64,000 nucleotides of DNA from Mesostigma viride (GCA_009746045.1 RPFO01000246.1:596642-660641); one strand, 5' to 3'. Positions 48,947 through 60,804 are shown, numbered from the stretch's first letter. The notes: generated by a model not told the origin, from the sequence alone. Made by a program: numbers and translations.

Positions 48947-50140
48947 ATCTGTACTCCGCCGCCCGCATGATAGACAAGAAGAAATGGGCTGCCGTCTGCC
49001 ATAAGCACCTTCCTGTGGGGCACATGCTCCTGTTTTCACCCCACGGCCGGGTTCCGCGGCCCATTGGTGAGAATGCAGGGTAGAAGTCCTCAGGTGGAGG
49101 TTACTGCCGGCCTGAGGATATAGCCGCTACACTACCGCCTCGTCTGCATGCCATTATTACAGTAGAGATCGACAGCTCAGATGAGGATTATATCCCCCTT
49201 TAGTGACTACATGTTTGGGGCATGATGATGCAGGCGATATTTGTAACTTTCGTGTAATTATTTTTCTAATGAGATTAAATAGTATATAGTACATATCCGT
49301 GGCATCAGTGCCCATGCGCATGACACGCAAGTACTTACTTACTACTTAGTTCCATTCTTGGGGGGAGATATATAACAACAAAAAATGATTAGTTTGTTGT
49401 TGCATCCTGAGTTTGTAATAGTTTGGATTTTATTCGAGGACTTTTGGACAAGTGTTGAGAGAGTTATGAGGTTTCCCAGTCGTGTGGAGATATTTGGAGT
49501 GGGTTTATTAGTCCGTCGGTTCTGCCATTAGTCTTAAGCGATCCTTTAGGACTCGATCCAGCACTTCCTTATCAAGATTCTGCGACTCCACGCCCAGATT
49601 CTGCCAGGCTGGTTTGTCAGTGTGCTGTTCTGTTGTAATGTGTTAAGTTAGAAGGGACGAAAGAATTTTACCTTGAGATGCTGTAACCTGTTAATTTGTC
49701 CATTTCAGGCTAACGTTGGAGCATATGCTGCTCGACATGCACGTTGATGATTAGGACGTATATGGGTCGGCGCCATTCATTGGAACGTTGGTTGTGTTCA
49801 TCTAATCTATGTACATTGTATAATAAGGTTTTAAGCTTTATTAATCCATTCTCAAAAGCCTCTTGCTCGTTGACCATGCACTTTCAGTTCCACAGAGGCC
49901 TGTCAAGGATACTACTTGTCTCGTTGCGTCTGCAAGGGTTGTGGTAACCAAACCACGTGATGTGGAATCGCCATCTCGACATTTCTCTGGCATACGTGAA
50001 GTCTTCATTCTCAAGTTCTAAAGCAACCCAGCAAGTAAAAGATCTTTCATATCTTGGACTATGGATGATGTTGATGATCATTTTCAGTCGTTACAGCCTG
50101 AGCCATGAATTTGTAATGTCCACAGCTGGACAACAGTCCA
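48947..50140. other. Unassigned sequence
   Basis: No supported gene, tandem repeat or element terminus. Short ORFs only. It is more AT-rich than the flanking LINE remnants. Confidence 0.4.
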
Positions 50141-50529
50141 TCGATTTCCACCGTGTTCTGCTCTATGAAGCTGAGCCTCCGCCTGCTGAGTGGCAGACCA
50201 GCCATCCGAGGACTTCATGCTGCATGTACAAGAAGGTTTCTGCTGCTGACCGCGCCGGCCCCGGTATATAACTTAATCGGGGTGTCTGCATCCAGAGCGC
50301 CCCTCTGAACGTCTTGGTGCACATGTGATGCTGCACATGCTCCGCGATGCGCTGGACCCACACCTGGGTGAGTCTCAGATGGGTTTCCGTCGCGGCCGTA
50401 ACACTGTCATGGCGCTGTATTTGTCGTGCGCCGGTTGATGGAGGAGGTGCGTCGCATTTGCCACGATTATTTGCCGCTGGTCTTCATTTTTGTTCACTAT
50501 ATCAAGGCTTTCGACACGGTCCTCTGCAT

Positions 50530-51569
50530 TAATTAATCAATTAATTAAACTCGTGCTCGATCCCGTTGGGGAGTCACGGAGCACCGAAGTCCTTTTAATC
50601 CCTGTGTGTGCACTACAGGAGAAAGGGCAGAGACCCCCAGTCTCCTTCATGCCAAAGGCATGCCCCAGCTGCATTCGGGCGCGCTAGCTAAACGGACACG
50701 CTAACGATCCGGCAGTCTGTGGGTGCAATAAGACCCATGTGAGCATATCATAGCAAGGAGCGTGGGCAAGTAATCTGAACATAGCCATGCAGGGCGTAGC
50801 GTGGCTGTACTAGGACTAGGCTAAGGCCGCTATATGGCTGGTTGTGTACCGTGCGTTGGCGGCACGTGACTAGGTGTGTTGGCACAGCTATAGGCAAACA
50901 TTCTAGGCATGGCTGCCTTAGCGGCAGTGACGCCAATGGTTACAAGCTAGAGCTATCGCTATTCTAGCCCGCTGCATGGGGGCGTCCACATCTTGTGGTT
51001 GATCATCAGGTCCCCGCCCCTCCAGTACACCTTGGGCTTCTGGGGGTCCTGCTTATGGCGGAGGTATTCCGGCCACAGGTCGCGTCGCTGCTGTTGCTAG
51101 AGCGGGGGTGAGGTCGTCATCCAGCGTCCAGGTGAGGTCGTGCAACCGCTTGCGACGAGAGAGGAACCGCTGCTTATCCTCAGGGGAGGGGAAGGTGAGT
51201 AGGACTGGTGGGGGAGCCGCCTTGTCCCGTGAGTGGGGAAGGCGGTGGCACCCACGCAGTTCTACCTCACCTACCAGGCCCATGATATGAGGGTAAGAAG
51301 CTGGTTCTTGAGCTCGTCAGCAAGAGAGGTTGACGTCTCACCTGGCTTCTGGGGGAAGCGACGTAGCACCACTCGGCACTCGCGGCGAGCGCGGTCGGTG
51401 ACCTCCCGTTGCTGGGCCTGGCGGTGGTCCTCCAGCTCCTGGAGCTTTGTGGCGATGGCGTCGATCGGTGGTGGAGGCGGTCGCTGACCGCAGCAGGTCC
51501 GCGTAGGAGAGCGGCGGGAGGTCGCCAGCATCCTGCCGGGGTGGCTGGGATGCAATGGTGGCCGTCTGC
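50530..51569 (-). mobile_element. C-type LINE-like element with ORF1 remnant, inserted in LINE E
   Basis: A 10-bp TSD, TCCTCTGCAT, lies at 50520-50529 and 51570-51579. On the minus strand the element has a 5'-truncated ORF1 remnant, a 3' UTR of about 400 bp, a hairpin GACTCCCCAACGGGATC and a TTAA-type tail. As in copies A and B, the 3' UTR directly follows ORF1 with no reverse transcriptase. Confidence 0.75.
51030..51569 (-). pseudogene. ORF1 protein remnant of C-type element
   Basis: The minus strand reads IDAIATKLQELEDHRQAQQR (helical, probably coiled coil), RRECRVVLRRFP, then GEVELRGCHRLPHSRDKAAP and LLTFPSPEDKQRFLSRRKRL, then TWTLDDDLT. The order matches copy A (EIELAAHRLPRARGKAGP, KISFLRRRKRL, TLDDDLT) but the sequence is clearly diverged, marking another subfamily. 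Frames shift near 51280 and 51090. Confidence 0.6.
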
Positions 51570-51991
51570 TCCTCTGCATGATGGGTCAGGCTCTTTGGGC
51601 CATCCTAGCTCTGGATCGCGTGCCACCAGCATTTATTGCTGCCATTGATTCGCTAGCTGTATGAAAGTTCACAGGCAGAAGTGCGCACTGCGGATCAAGG
51701 CACCGCCGCCCCACCGTTCCCCCTTCATCACGGGGTGTGGCAAGCTTGGGTCCTGTCCCCATATCTGTCGATCAATATTGTCGCTGCATGATCATGGCAT
51801 GCGCCGGGCACGTGCACGCGCTTTACCACTCCAGCTTAAGAGGTTCGAGCCTGGCTTCCAAGGACATATACGTATCCGAGATATATGTTCCAATTTAATT
51901 TTAAGTTTTTTGGACATCCGTAACGGTCGCGAAAAAGGTGCATGGCGGTGGCCCTGGTTATCGCCTGTCCGACCTGATTTATGCAGATGAT

Positions 51992-53792
51992 TAATTAACT
52001 CGTCGTCTGTCCCAACTCAGTCCTCACAGGAGGACTGAGTTGACAATTTTCAACCGCGTGTAGCGACTAGGTGGGGGGTCCATCCCAAATGTTTTGATGT
52101 GGATCGGGGGTGTACTAGATGTCATTTTGTTGGCAAAAATACTGCATATGTGAAAACTTGACCCGAACACCTGAAAATTACACGGACGATGGGCACCTCT
52201 CGCGAATTTGCATTTTTCGGGATAAGAACGAGGCATAGGAAAAATTCAATCAAATCCTGGTGCATGAAGAAAAAATATAGGCATGTAAACAATATAGTTC
52301 TTGAAAAGTGGCAAAAAACTGGGCTCGATTTGGCCACTGCAACTGCCTGAAACAATTAAAAAACTCTCAGTCCTCAGGAGAGGAATGGGGCTTTTGCTAA
52401 CTTTGCTAGCATGTAAGTGCGGTCATACTACACACCACCGTGGCCACCAACCATCCCAATCAACTCATTTCCCTTCAAGAATTACAGGACAACACACTTG
52501 CATCATCATACTTCAGGTATATCATACCTTATCATGCAGTGAGAGCCTATGCATGCATGTAGGGAATGGGCTTGGATACCTACCAACAAAGGGTTATGTT
52601 ATAAGTGTCAACCACCAATATAATGGGTAGGTTAAGCATATTTCCATTGTTTCTAACAACAATAGATATGGCTATAACTGTTTTTCCTTGCCATGATGTG
52701 GCCAACATAGTTGCTGGCACATGATGGCAGTGGTTTGTCACCAAGACTTTTCACTCACCCGTAAAAGCTTGAATGCACCCTTGACGCAGCCCGTGGCCAC
52801 ACAATCATGCAGTATGAACGTAGCAAAAGAATAACTAACATCTACGAAGGTGTTTAAACCTGCACAGCTCCTAAAACCCTGCACAACTATTCTGGGTTAA
52901 GGCAAATGCCTGCTAACATCATCTGAAAAGGGGGTTTTAGAGAGGGGCAGGCAACGGTCAAGAAAGAGCATCAAGACTTGAACCTGACAACGCCTCGCAA
53001 GCTTAAACTCATGTAAGAACATCAAGAAACGAAGAGGCAACGATTATCCGGCTTTACCTGGCACGGCTGGCGTTACCTTGGCCCAGGCGGTGCCCGCAAA
53101 AGTGGCACTTTGCGGCACATAGACCATGACGTGACAGAATGGTCGAAATCATTAAATCTATACTGTCACTCAATTTATTCTAATACAATGCATGTTAAAA
53201 TGTAGAAAGAAACCTATCAGCCATTGAAATTGCGCCGGAAAGCAAGCGCAGTCATCAATTCCGTCGACCTGCCTTATCGCAGTTTTTTCCAGCAAGAACA
53301 GTGCCGACACCGGGTAAATCGCATCCCCGCGAGCTAAAAATTGATTTTTATCATCTTTAGAGCATGTTAAATCTATTTCCTGAGTTTGGACAGCTAACTC
53401 GTCCGCAAACGTAAACTGCATGCATGGGCGCAAGCCGCCATGGCTAGGTCGTGCATTTCCGGAACTCGCGTTTCACGTGGAAAAGTACCCTTACCACCTG
53501 TACTTTGACCGTACATTTAGCCGCTCATACCAAATCCAAAAAAATCCCAAAAATATGTCCAAGAAAGATCTTTTCACGTAGTATTTGAATAAATTTTGAG
53601 AGAATTTTTTTGTCAAACATTCTGACCGGGGCGAATTTTCTACGAAACCCAAAAACTCGGTCCTCTAGAGAGGACTGAGTTCAACTCAGTCCTCCGTAGA
53701 GGACCAGAGACAGACGACGAGTTAATGAATTAACTAAACTCGTGCTCCCGTTGAGGAGTCACGGAGCACCGAAGTGCTTTTACTTCCCTGTG
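51992..53792 (-). mobile_element. Truncated C-type LINE 3' end split by a TTAA element
   Basis: A 13-bp TSD, TTATGCAGATGAT, lies at 51979-51991 and 53793-53805. Between the copies is a minus-sense 3' end of only about 70 bp (hairpin ACTCCTCAACGGGAGCA and TTAA-type tail at 53725-53792). The element at 51999-53720 is inserted in its tail. Confidence 0.75.
51999..53720. mobile_element. TTAA-flanked non-autonomous DNA transposon in a LINE tail
   Basis: A 13-bp perfect inverted repeat, CTCGTCGTCTGTC, at 51999 and ending at 53720, is flanked by TTAA (51995-51998 and 53721-53724). Near both ends are palindromes built from AACTCAGTCCTC and GAGGACTGAGTT. The 1.7-kb interior has no transposase. Superfamily not resolved (piggyBac- or Kolobok-like by TSD). 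Confidence 0.75.
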
Positions 53793-54639
53793 TTATGCAG
53801 ATGATACCACCCTCATTGAGCCGGAGCCCCGAGGAGCACATTCAGACCTGGCTGGTTCAGTCTGTCTGGCCTTGGAGGCGCCAACGGGCGGTCGGGTGGG
53901 GTCGGAGATTAGTGTCAAAACCGAGGCGATGGTGATTGGGGCTACCAGTTGCCGACCACGGCCGCTGCTGCATGCTAGACGGGACGGAGGTCCCATTCGT
54001 TCCGTGAGCGCTTCAAGCTGCTCACTGGGAAGCATGCTCCCCGACACCACCGACGATGTGGACACCCGCATCCGCCTGGCCTGGGCCAGGCTCCCGGCTC
54101 GCTAGTCAACACCTACTGGCCAAGGACCTGCATGGGCGAGGACCGTGCGCAAGTGCGGGTGCTCTTCAAGGTCCTGGTCCTCACGGTCCTCACGGCCTAC
54201 TATGGCGCCAAGGCAATGATGGGCGCTCACGGTCAAGCTGGCCGCCCACACGGCCGGGCTGGCCGGACGGTTTACGGGATGCTCCGACAGGTCCTGAACG
54301 TAGCGTTTTCCACACATAGGTCGTTAGCAGAGTCTTTGTATAAGGGTACATGTATGCATGCCTAGCATCACGGACAAGATTGGGCAGCGTAGGATGGCAT
54401 ATTCGTAGGACATCTTGCTCGCACCAGTCAGTCAGGTATCTACACCGCGCCAGGCCTCGGTCTGGACGACCCCCAGCGGCTTGGCCAGCCGGGGTGACAT
54501 ATCCTGACCCGTGGCCTGGCCCCAAGGACATTCCCAGAAATGTAATTGGTTTAAGCCTGCCATGATCGAACTATACCAGTCCGGTTGCTGGCTGACCTAG
54601 TGGTCCCAGCGCCCAGTTTGAACACCGCATTTCCTCCCT

Positions 54640-55500
54640 GGCAGGCGCCCCCTGCCACCCCAGCAACCCCAGACGTACGTCTAGGGATATATAGCAGTAG
54701 TGTAGATTAGTTAGTAGGCTCAGCCTAGCACGTGGCCCACGCCAGTACGCGCATGTGCGCCTATAATTGGACTCCCCATGCATTGTGCATTGAGAATTTA
54801 GCCAAGCTTTGCTAGCTATGCAGAGAGTACGTCACTCTCTGCATGCTGAGAAGCCATGCCCTAGCCATTGTACGTACATATAGCCATGATGATCTTCCGG
54901 CCCCCACTATGTTCGCGCCCAGGGCGCTGGAATGCATAGTGGTGTGCAGGTGCACTTTGTGCACCCAGAGCATGCACGCGCAGTTTACACCCTGTAGACC
55001 GGCCCTTGCAGGAAGTAGCCCTGAATGTATGAAAAGCCATATATGCCCCTTTCCAGGAACACGACCCGTGGCCTATAGTCACGTGCACCGCTAACACACG
55101 GTACACAACCAGCCATAGCCTCAGCTTAGCCCTTGTACAGCCATGCTACGTCCTGGCTATGATCAGCTTTTACTTGCCCACGCTACTTGTTACTGATGAT
55201 ATGCTCATATGCATCCATGGCCAGGTCTTATTGCACCCACAGCACTTGCCGGAGTGTCTATGGCGTGTCCGATTGCCGCTGTGGCATGCCTCTGGCGTGA
55301 AGGAGAAAGGGGGTCTCTGCCCTTTCTTCCTGTTGTGCACATTTAGTAGGGATTAAAAGCACTTTGGTGCTCCGTGACTCCCCAACGGGAGCTCGAGTTT
55401 AATCAACTAATTAATTAATATGCCGGGCTTCTCAGGGATATGTGCTACATGTACTCCCAACGGAGATATTTTCCAATTTAATTTAATTTTGTTTTAATTT
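54640..55500 (+). mobile_element. ORF1-family 3' UTR (copy K, plus sense), split by element C2
   Basis: CACCCCAGCAACCCC...ATATATAGCAGTAGTGTAGA is the reverse of the end of ORF1 and 3' UTR of copy D. The 3' end, with hairpin TACTCCCAACGGAGATA and an (AATTT)n tail, lies at 55430-55500, after the C2 insertion. Confidence 0.6.
55048..55417 (+). mobile_element. C-type LINE 3'-end insertion C2
   Basis: A 370-bp plus-sense C-type 3' UTR with hairpin ACTCCCCAACGGGAGCT and a TTAA-type tail. It is flanked by ATATGCC at 55041-55047 and 55418-55424, and it splits copy K. Confidence 0.65.
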
Positions 55501-55598
55501 CCTCCCTCTCTCTTGCTTGGACTGCTATGCATGCAGAAGAAGAAGAGGTGGCAGACCATTGTCCAGGCCCACACGCCAGCCCTTGTGCCCCCCCCCAT

Positions 55599-58086
55599 TA
55601 ATTAATTAATTAATTAGACTCGTGCTCCCGTTGGGGAGTCATTAACCCCGATGGATGGATGGATGGGTGCAAACATTCCTACCTGTCTAATCTGTCTACA
55701 TTGGCTACATACTACATCTATCTAACAGCATTCTAACTACAACATCTATCTAGGCCGCAGCCGCACGCTGCCCTAGGGGGAGCTATCTGGCGTGCCTCCC
55801 GCGGGATTGCACACGCGGGCGCTTCCCCACTGGGGGGGGCTCGTTGTCCTCTATGACCTGGGCCTACTTGGCCTTGTCCATCATCTTCTTCCAAATCACG
55901 GAGAGGCCGAGGCCCCCCATGTCCTCTACTAGCTGTTCCTTGAAGGTGCGGGCCTTGCGGCGTCTAACATCACTGGGCCCAGCCCACGTCAGGAGGTGTC
56001 GGCCAGGCTGGGCTGGTCGCAGTCCTGCGGGGGGGCCACGTGAGGTGTCTACCTGGTTGGTGCGAGCTAGGTGCCCTACTAGCTGCAGGCGGCGTTGCTG
56101 GTGCTGGTGCTGGTGATATAGGGCATGCCCTGGTACAGGTCCTCATTGCGGACATGAGCAGCATATCCTACTCTGAAAATGGAACGCAGCATGCTGGTGA
56201 CCGCGCCGTCCAGCTTGCGGGCCAGGTCGGCGGTGAGGGTCCACGTCTCAGCTCCATACGTGAGAACAGGAAGGACGAGGACGTTGAACAGGTCCTGTTT
56301 CTCGATCTTGCCCAGCTGGGGCTTGCGCCACAGCAGGGCCCGGTACTGGCGTAAAGCGTGCCAGGCGAGGGAGATGCGATGGTCCACATCAACCTCGCAG
56401 CAGCCTGGGGAGCAGGCTGCCCAGCAGCTTAACGCGGTCCCGATACAGGACTCCTCGAGAGCCGTCTAGGAGATAGAGGGGCGGCGGTGAGTTGGTGAGC
56501 CCAACCGCCAGGGCCTCTGTCTTCTTGCTGACTTCAAGCCCCACTGCACGGGCCTCGAGAGCCAGGCAGTCAAGCCATGTCTGCACGTGCTCAGTGTCCT
56601 CGAAGAGGGTGGTGTCGTCTGCGTAGATGATGTCTGCCAGCCGAATCTCCGTGTCCGCACCGCCATGCCAGAATTTGTTAGCAACCTGCACTCCTGGTTC
56701 CCTGCCCACGATGCGGGCAAATCGCTTGCGCGCCTGAATCATTACGTATTCGACAACAATAATGAACAGGTAGGGCGACAGCACGCAGCCCTGCCACACA
56801 CCCTTCTGTTAAGGGCATGGGGGCGTGGTCCCGTAAGAAGTGCGCACCGAAGTGGTGGACCCTTCATACAGGTTGCGGATGACAGCAATCAGGGGGCGGG
56901 GGATCCGGAACAACTCGAGGATGTCCCAAAGCGCAGGCCAGAAAACCGAATCGAAGGCTTTGATGAAGTCCACCAGCACAAGGTGCAAAGGGGACTCACC
57001 AGGCTGCAGGCGTTGCAGTTCCTCCACCAGGCGGCGAGTAGCGAAGAGCGCCTGTACTGTGTTGCGACCTGAACGGAAGCCGTGCTGAGTCTCGCTGAGG
57101 TGACCGTCCAGGGCCGTGCGCAGGCGGTTCAGGATGAGCCGCATAAGAAGCTTGAGGGGGGCACTTTGAATGCACACCCCTCTGTAGTTGCCGGGGTCGG
57201 CAGGCGACCCCTTGTTCTTGTACAGCATCGTGCGAAAACTGTGTTGCCAGCCCGCTGGAGGTGGTTGCGACGACAGCAGAAGGCGGTTGCAGATGTCCCG
57301 GAAGAGCAGCATAACACCTGTGTCCTCGAATTCGGCTGCAAGTTTTACAACTGCGGCCGGAATCTCGTCAGAGCCGGTGGCTGCGTCATAACGCAGGCGC
57401 TGGACCGCCTCCGTGACCTCGCGAGAGGTGAAAGGAGGCATGTCAGATGGGTCGCCAAGTGGGCCGACCAGCGGGGGGACGGGACTAGGTAGTCTGCCGC
57501 TGACCTAGGCGGGGCAGGGGGCCCAGCGGGGCCGGCCAGGGCGGCCGGGCGGGCGGCGGCGGCTGGGAGCAGGGGTGGGGGCGGCGCAGCTGTCCCCACA
57601 ACCTCGGCCGTGGCCGTGGCCCAGGTACGAAGCCGCTTGGCTGGGGCGCCGGGGACGTCGTGGCGGTGGGGCCGGCCGAGGCCGTCCGGGTGCCCGAGGC
57701 GCTTGTACCAGAACCAGGCCCCCTTGCCGTCGTGCTTCTGCTGGCAGCTGCGCAGGTCCTTGACCATCTGCTGAGCATCTGCCTTCTCAGCCTGCTCGTA
57801 GGCGGCCCTCAGAGCTGCTTGCAGCCCAGGTTTGGCGATCGGATCTCTGTTGCGGCGGAGCATCTGCCTGGCGGCGACCACTGTCGGTGCGTGACGGTGG
57901 ACAGCAAGCTGCCGGCGCGGAGGCAAGGTGGGAAGGGTGCGGGCAGCCAGGCGATACTTGGCGGCGACACCACGGAGGATCACTGAAATATCCCCCGGCG
58001 GCGGAATGGCGTGTAACTGCTGTCGGCTGCCCCGGGCGTCGAATACGGCCAGGAAATCATCCCTGTGTGACATAGCGGCCTGCTCT
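55599..58086 (-). mobile_element. LINE F: reverse-transcriptase element, 5'-truncated
   Basis: The TSD CCCCCCCCAT lies at 55589-55598 and 58087-58096. On the minus strand the element starts in the linker between endonuclease and reverse transcriptase, carries the whole reverse transcriptase and C-terminal region, and ends with hairpin GACTCCCCAACGGGAGC and a (TTAA)n tail. Its 3' end is of the same type as that of the C elements, which carry only ORF1 remnants. Confidence 0.8.
55760..58073 (-). pseudogene. Non-LTR reverse transcriptase (LINE F), disrupted
   Basis: Linker ORF from 58073 (MSHRDDFLAVFDARG) with KGAWFWYKRLG, a frameshift near 57480, then MPPFTSREVTEAVQRLRYDA and DEIPAAVVK. Reverse-transcriptase motifs follow in order: NYRGVCIQSAPLK, HGFRSGRNTVQAL, DFIKAFDSVFW, then a TAA at about 56809 in place of the Leu codon present in LINE G, GVWQGCVLSPYLF and IIYADDTTLFED. 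After a frameshift near 56390 come YGAETWTL and GHLARTNQVDTS, RRRKARTFKEQL and GGLGLSVIW. At least three lesions, but high similarity to LINE G points to recent amplification. Confidence 0.78.
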
Positions 58087-58383
58087 CCCCCCCCATAACA
58101 CCCCCCCCCCCCCCCAGGAGGAAGGGGCGCTTTGCTGAGTAGAGTAGTTAGGGTTTTCTCGATTAGCCTAGAGTTAGCTTAGTTAGATTTCGCGGCTTCG
58201 CTCACCTCCATCCATCAAGCAAGGGAATACGTGCTACATGATCTCCCAACGGAGTCATGCAATAATTTAATTAAATTTTAATTCCTTCCCACGGAGGTAT
58301 GTTGTTAAAAATGGATGCTTCAGAATTCACGGCATTGACATTTGGAATCTTTCATGCAGCATGCATCACCATGATACTAGCAT

Positions 58384-59066
58384 TAATTAATTAATTAATT
58401 AAGAACATAGCTCTGTGGGGAGCATATGTAACACATAGCCCTGAGAAAGGGGCATCTATGGGTTTGTAATACGATCAGGGCGACAACCTGCAGGTGTAGG
58501 ATGTACAACTATCACCTGCTCTGGGTGCACAAGGTGCACCTGCACCACCATGGTGGTTCATGCCTCCTAATCGAGCTCACACAGGGCGGCTTGGGGAGAG
58601 GGCCTAGAGGGCCTGCATGACATATGGGGAAGGTATATATGGCTAGGCTACAGCTGGTGTACACATGGCATCTCAGCAGAGAGTAACTCCCTGCCTGGGC
58701 AAAGCATGACTCGAAATTCCTACGGCTATTGCAAGGGCTGGTGTGGGCCCATCACGTAGGCATACATGGCCACATCACTAAGCTTTCTAGTCTACACTAC
58801 TGCTATATATTCCCCAGGCTGGGGTGGCTGGGGTGGCTGGGGCGGCAGGGTCCGCCTGCCAGGGCTTGTGGGCGACGTAGATGTCCGCCCCCTTCCAGTA
58901 GACCGGCTTCTGCCCCGCCGTCTGCCGGAGCTGGAGGTAGGTCGGCCATAGCTCCCGTCGCCGTTGTTGCTGCGTCAAGGTCAAGTCGTCGTCCAGCGTG
59001 TAGGAGGTCCCCCCAAGCCGCTTGCGACGCTTGAGGAACTCCCTCTTATCCGCCATGGTGTCAAAG
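58384..59066 (-). mobile_element. 5'-truncated ORF1-family element (copy D) beside the kinase gene
   Basis: The TSD GATACTAGCAT lies at 58373-58383 and 59067-59077 (11 bp, perfect). On the minus strand: the last 85 or so codons of ORF1 (DKREFLKRRKRL, TLDDDLTLTQQQRRRELWP), a 3' UTR of about 400 bp, hairpin GCTCCCCACAGAGC and a (TTAA)n tail. It lies 77-87 bp beyond the kinase stop codon, so it probably lies in that gene's 3' UTR or just after it. Confidence 0.82.
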
Positions 59067-59153
59067 GATACTAGCATGAATACGTACTCCCACAGGTTTC
59101 TAAACAAAAAATACCACAATCGGTTATCCATTAGTATACTTTCGGTGAAAACT

Positions 59154-60708
59154 CTATACTTTGGGCTTCATAACTGGCAGCGCATGGACAGCCGACCCTC
59201 GCACTGTCTTCCCGAGAGCACCCATTGTCCTTTTCAGTTCATTGACGTTCAAAGGCTCTGCCAAGGCACAGGGGAACACGGTCCACCAAATGTTCACCGT
59301 GGCACAAAGTCATGCAGCAGAAGAAGTTGACACATGGTTGTGGTTTAAGCATCCATCAGCATTCAAGAAGCTCAAACCAGTCGTATGCTCATTGTGCTCA
59401 TGGGTCTTCCTATTGTCAACCGAGAGGATGAAAGAGGATGAAAGAGGATGAAAGAGGATGAAAGAGGATGAAAGAGGATGAAAGAGGATGAAAGAGGATG
59501 AAAGAGGATGAAAGAGGATGACAGTGGATGAAACAGACAAACGGAGGGCCGAGGCAGTGTAGGGCTCCAGAGCCATTTGTATCACGCATTACCAATGCAA
59601 TCCTACGTGCTAGCCCCCAAGGACAAACTCAGTTTGTCACACCAGTTCAAAAGCTGGGTCACCTTTGTTTACTTTTTTAATTCTTAGCCCAGTTCAAGTA
59701 CATGAAGGCCCCAATAAATGGGAAGGACAGAAGCAACAGGCAGTGCATTAAACATGCAGCCAAAGCTGACGGTGCACTGGATGCCACAATGCTTCGCAGG
59801 CAAACACGTGTATCCATGCCAAGCTACAGTAGAGCAGCAGGTACGTTGAGCTAGAACACACCTGACATTTTTAGGCCTGCCAATAGCCAGCGCACTGCAT
59901 GGCATGGGACGCATGAAGCAGCGTGGTGTAGGGCACATGGCGCATGCATGAAGCAGCGTATGCTGAGCATAGGACGCCTTGACACACGACAGGGCACATG
60001 ATGCATGGAGCAGGCACATTGCCGCCCCCCCCCCCCGGGCATCCGCCACGTACTGGTCAGGTAGTCATCCATCCCGCAGCGCATGCAGTGCTCTCGGTCC
60101 GAGTCCAGGTTGTGCGCGGTCAGCGCCACGAGCGTGTGCCGCGTGCTGTGCTGGCGCTCCAGCTCGCGTATCTGCATCGTCGCTTGGTACCCGTCCAGCA
60201 CAGGCATCTGCAGGAGGGGGGGGGGGAGGGGATTACAGGCCGCGATTGGGAGATACCAGAGCGAGGCAGTGCGGCATTGCCCGCATTCACAAGGTTGCAA
60301 CCGGAATGTTTCCTTGAGAGGGGGCAATACTGTGAATGGTTGCCTTTTTAGAAGTTGCTGTGTGGCAATTGTGAAAGGTTGATGCGTGGCAAGACTGTCA
60401 AAAGGACAGGAAAAGGTCGTCGTTGGGAAGTACGGAAGAGGAGTGTGCGGAAGGGCACTGCGCTGCCACTCTGCCCAGACAGCTCGCATGAATGGCCAGG
60501 TACCGGCAGCATGGCGCTAGCGGCGCCACTGTAGTGACAAGAGACTCCTCCCCTTCGCACAAAGTCCATGAGGATGGCCAGGATGAATAGATGCCAGGGG
60601 TCACTCTAGCCGTGCTCTGCTATAGTGCCCAGAGACTTCCCCACCCCGACCCCGCGCAAGACAGGCTGACCTCACCAAGCCCACTTCACGCCCCTTACTG
60701 CGCAGTCC

Positions 60709-60804
<96 letters not shown>

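Larger units (their letters stand above)
50150..54570 (+). pseudogene. LINE E reverse transcriptase, degenerate and split by insertions
   Basis: Plus-strand motifs follow the order of LINEs F/G: PPPAEWQTSH...CMYKK (50180), IGVSASRAPL, SQMGFRRGRNTVMALYL (50370), HYIKAFDTVL (50495). An element then intervenes (50530-51569), and the frame resumes with ALWAILALDRVPPAF (51590) and HGGGPGYRLSDLIYADD (51945). A second insertion (51992-53792) follows, then YADDTTLIEPEP (53795), LGKHAP and GHLARTSQSG (54405). Removing the insertions with one TSD copy each restores the motif order. Many frameshifts remain. Confidence 0.68.
55505..58300 (+). mobile_element. J-type LINE 3' end (plus sense), interrupted by LINE F
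   Basis: Left part: KKKRWQTIVQAHTPALVPP (55538-55590). Right part: EEGALLSRVVRVF (about 58115), a 3' UTR, hairpin TCTCCCAACGGAGT and an (AATTT)n tail. The two halves join across a C-run that was the target of LINE F. Confidence 0.55.
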
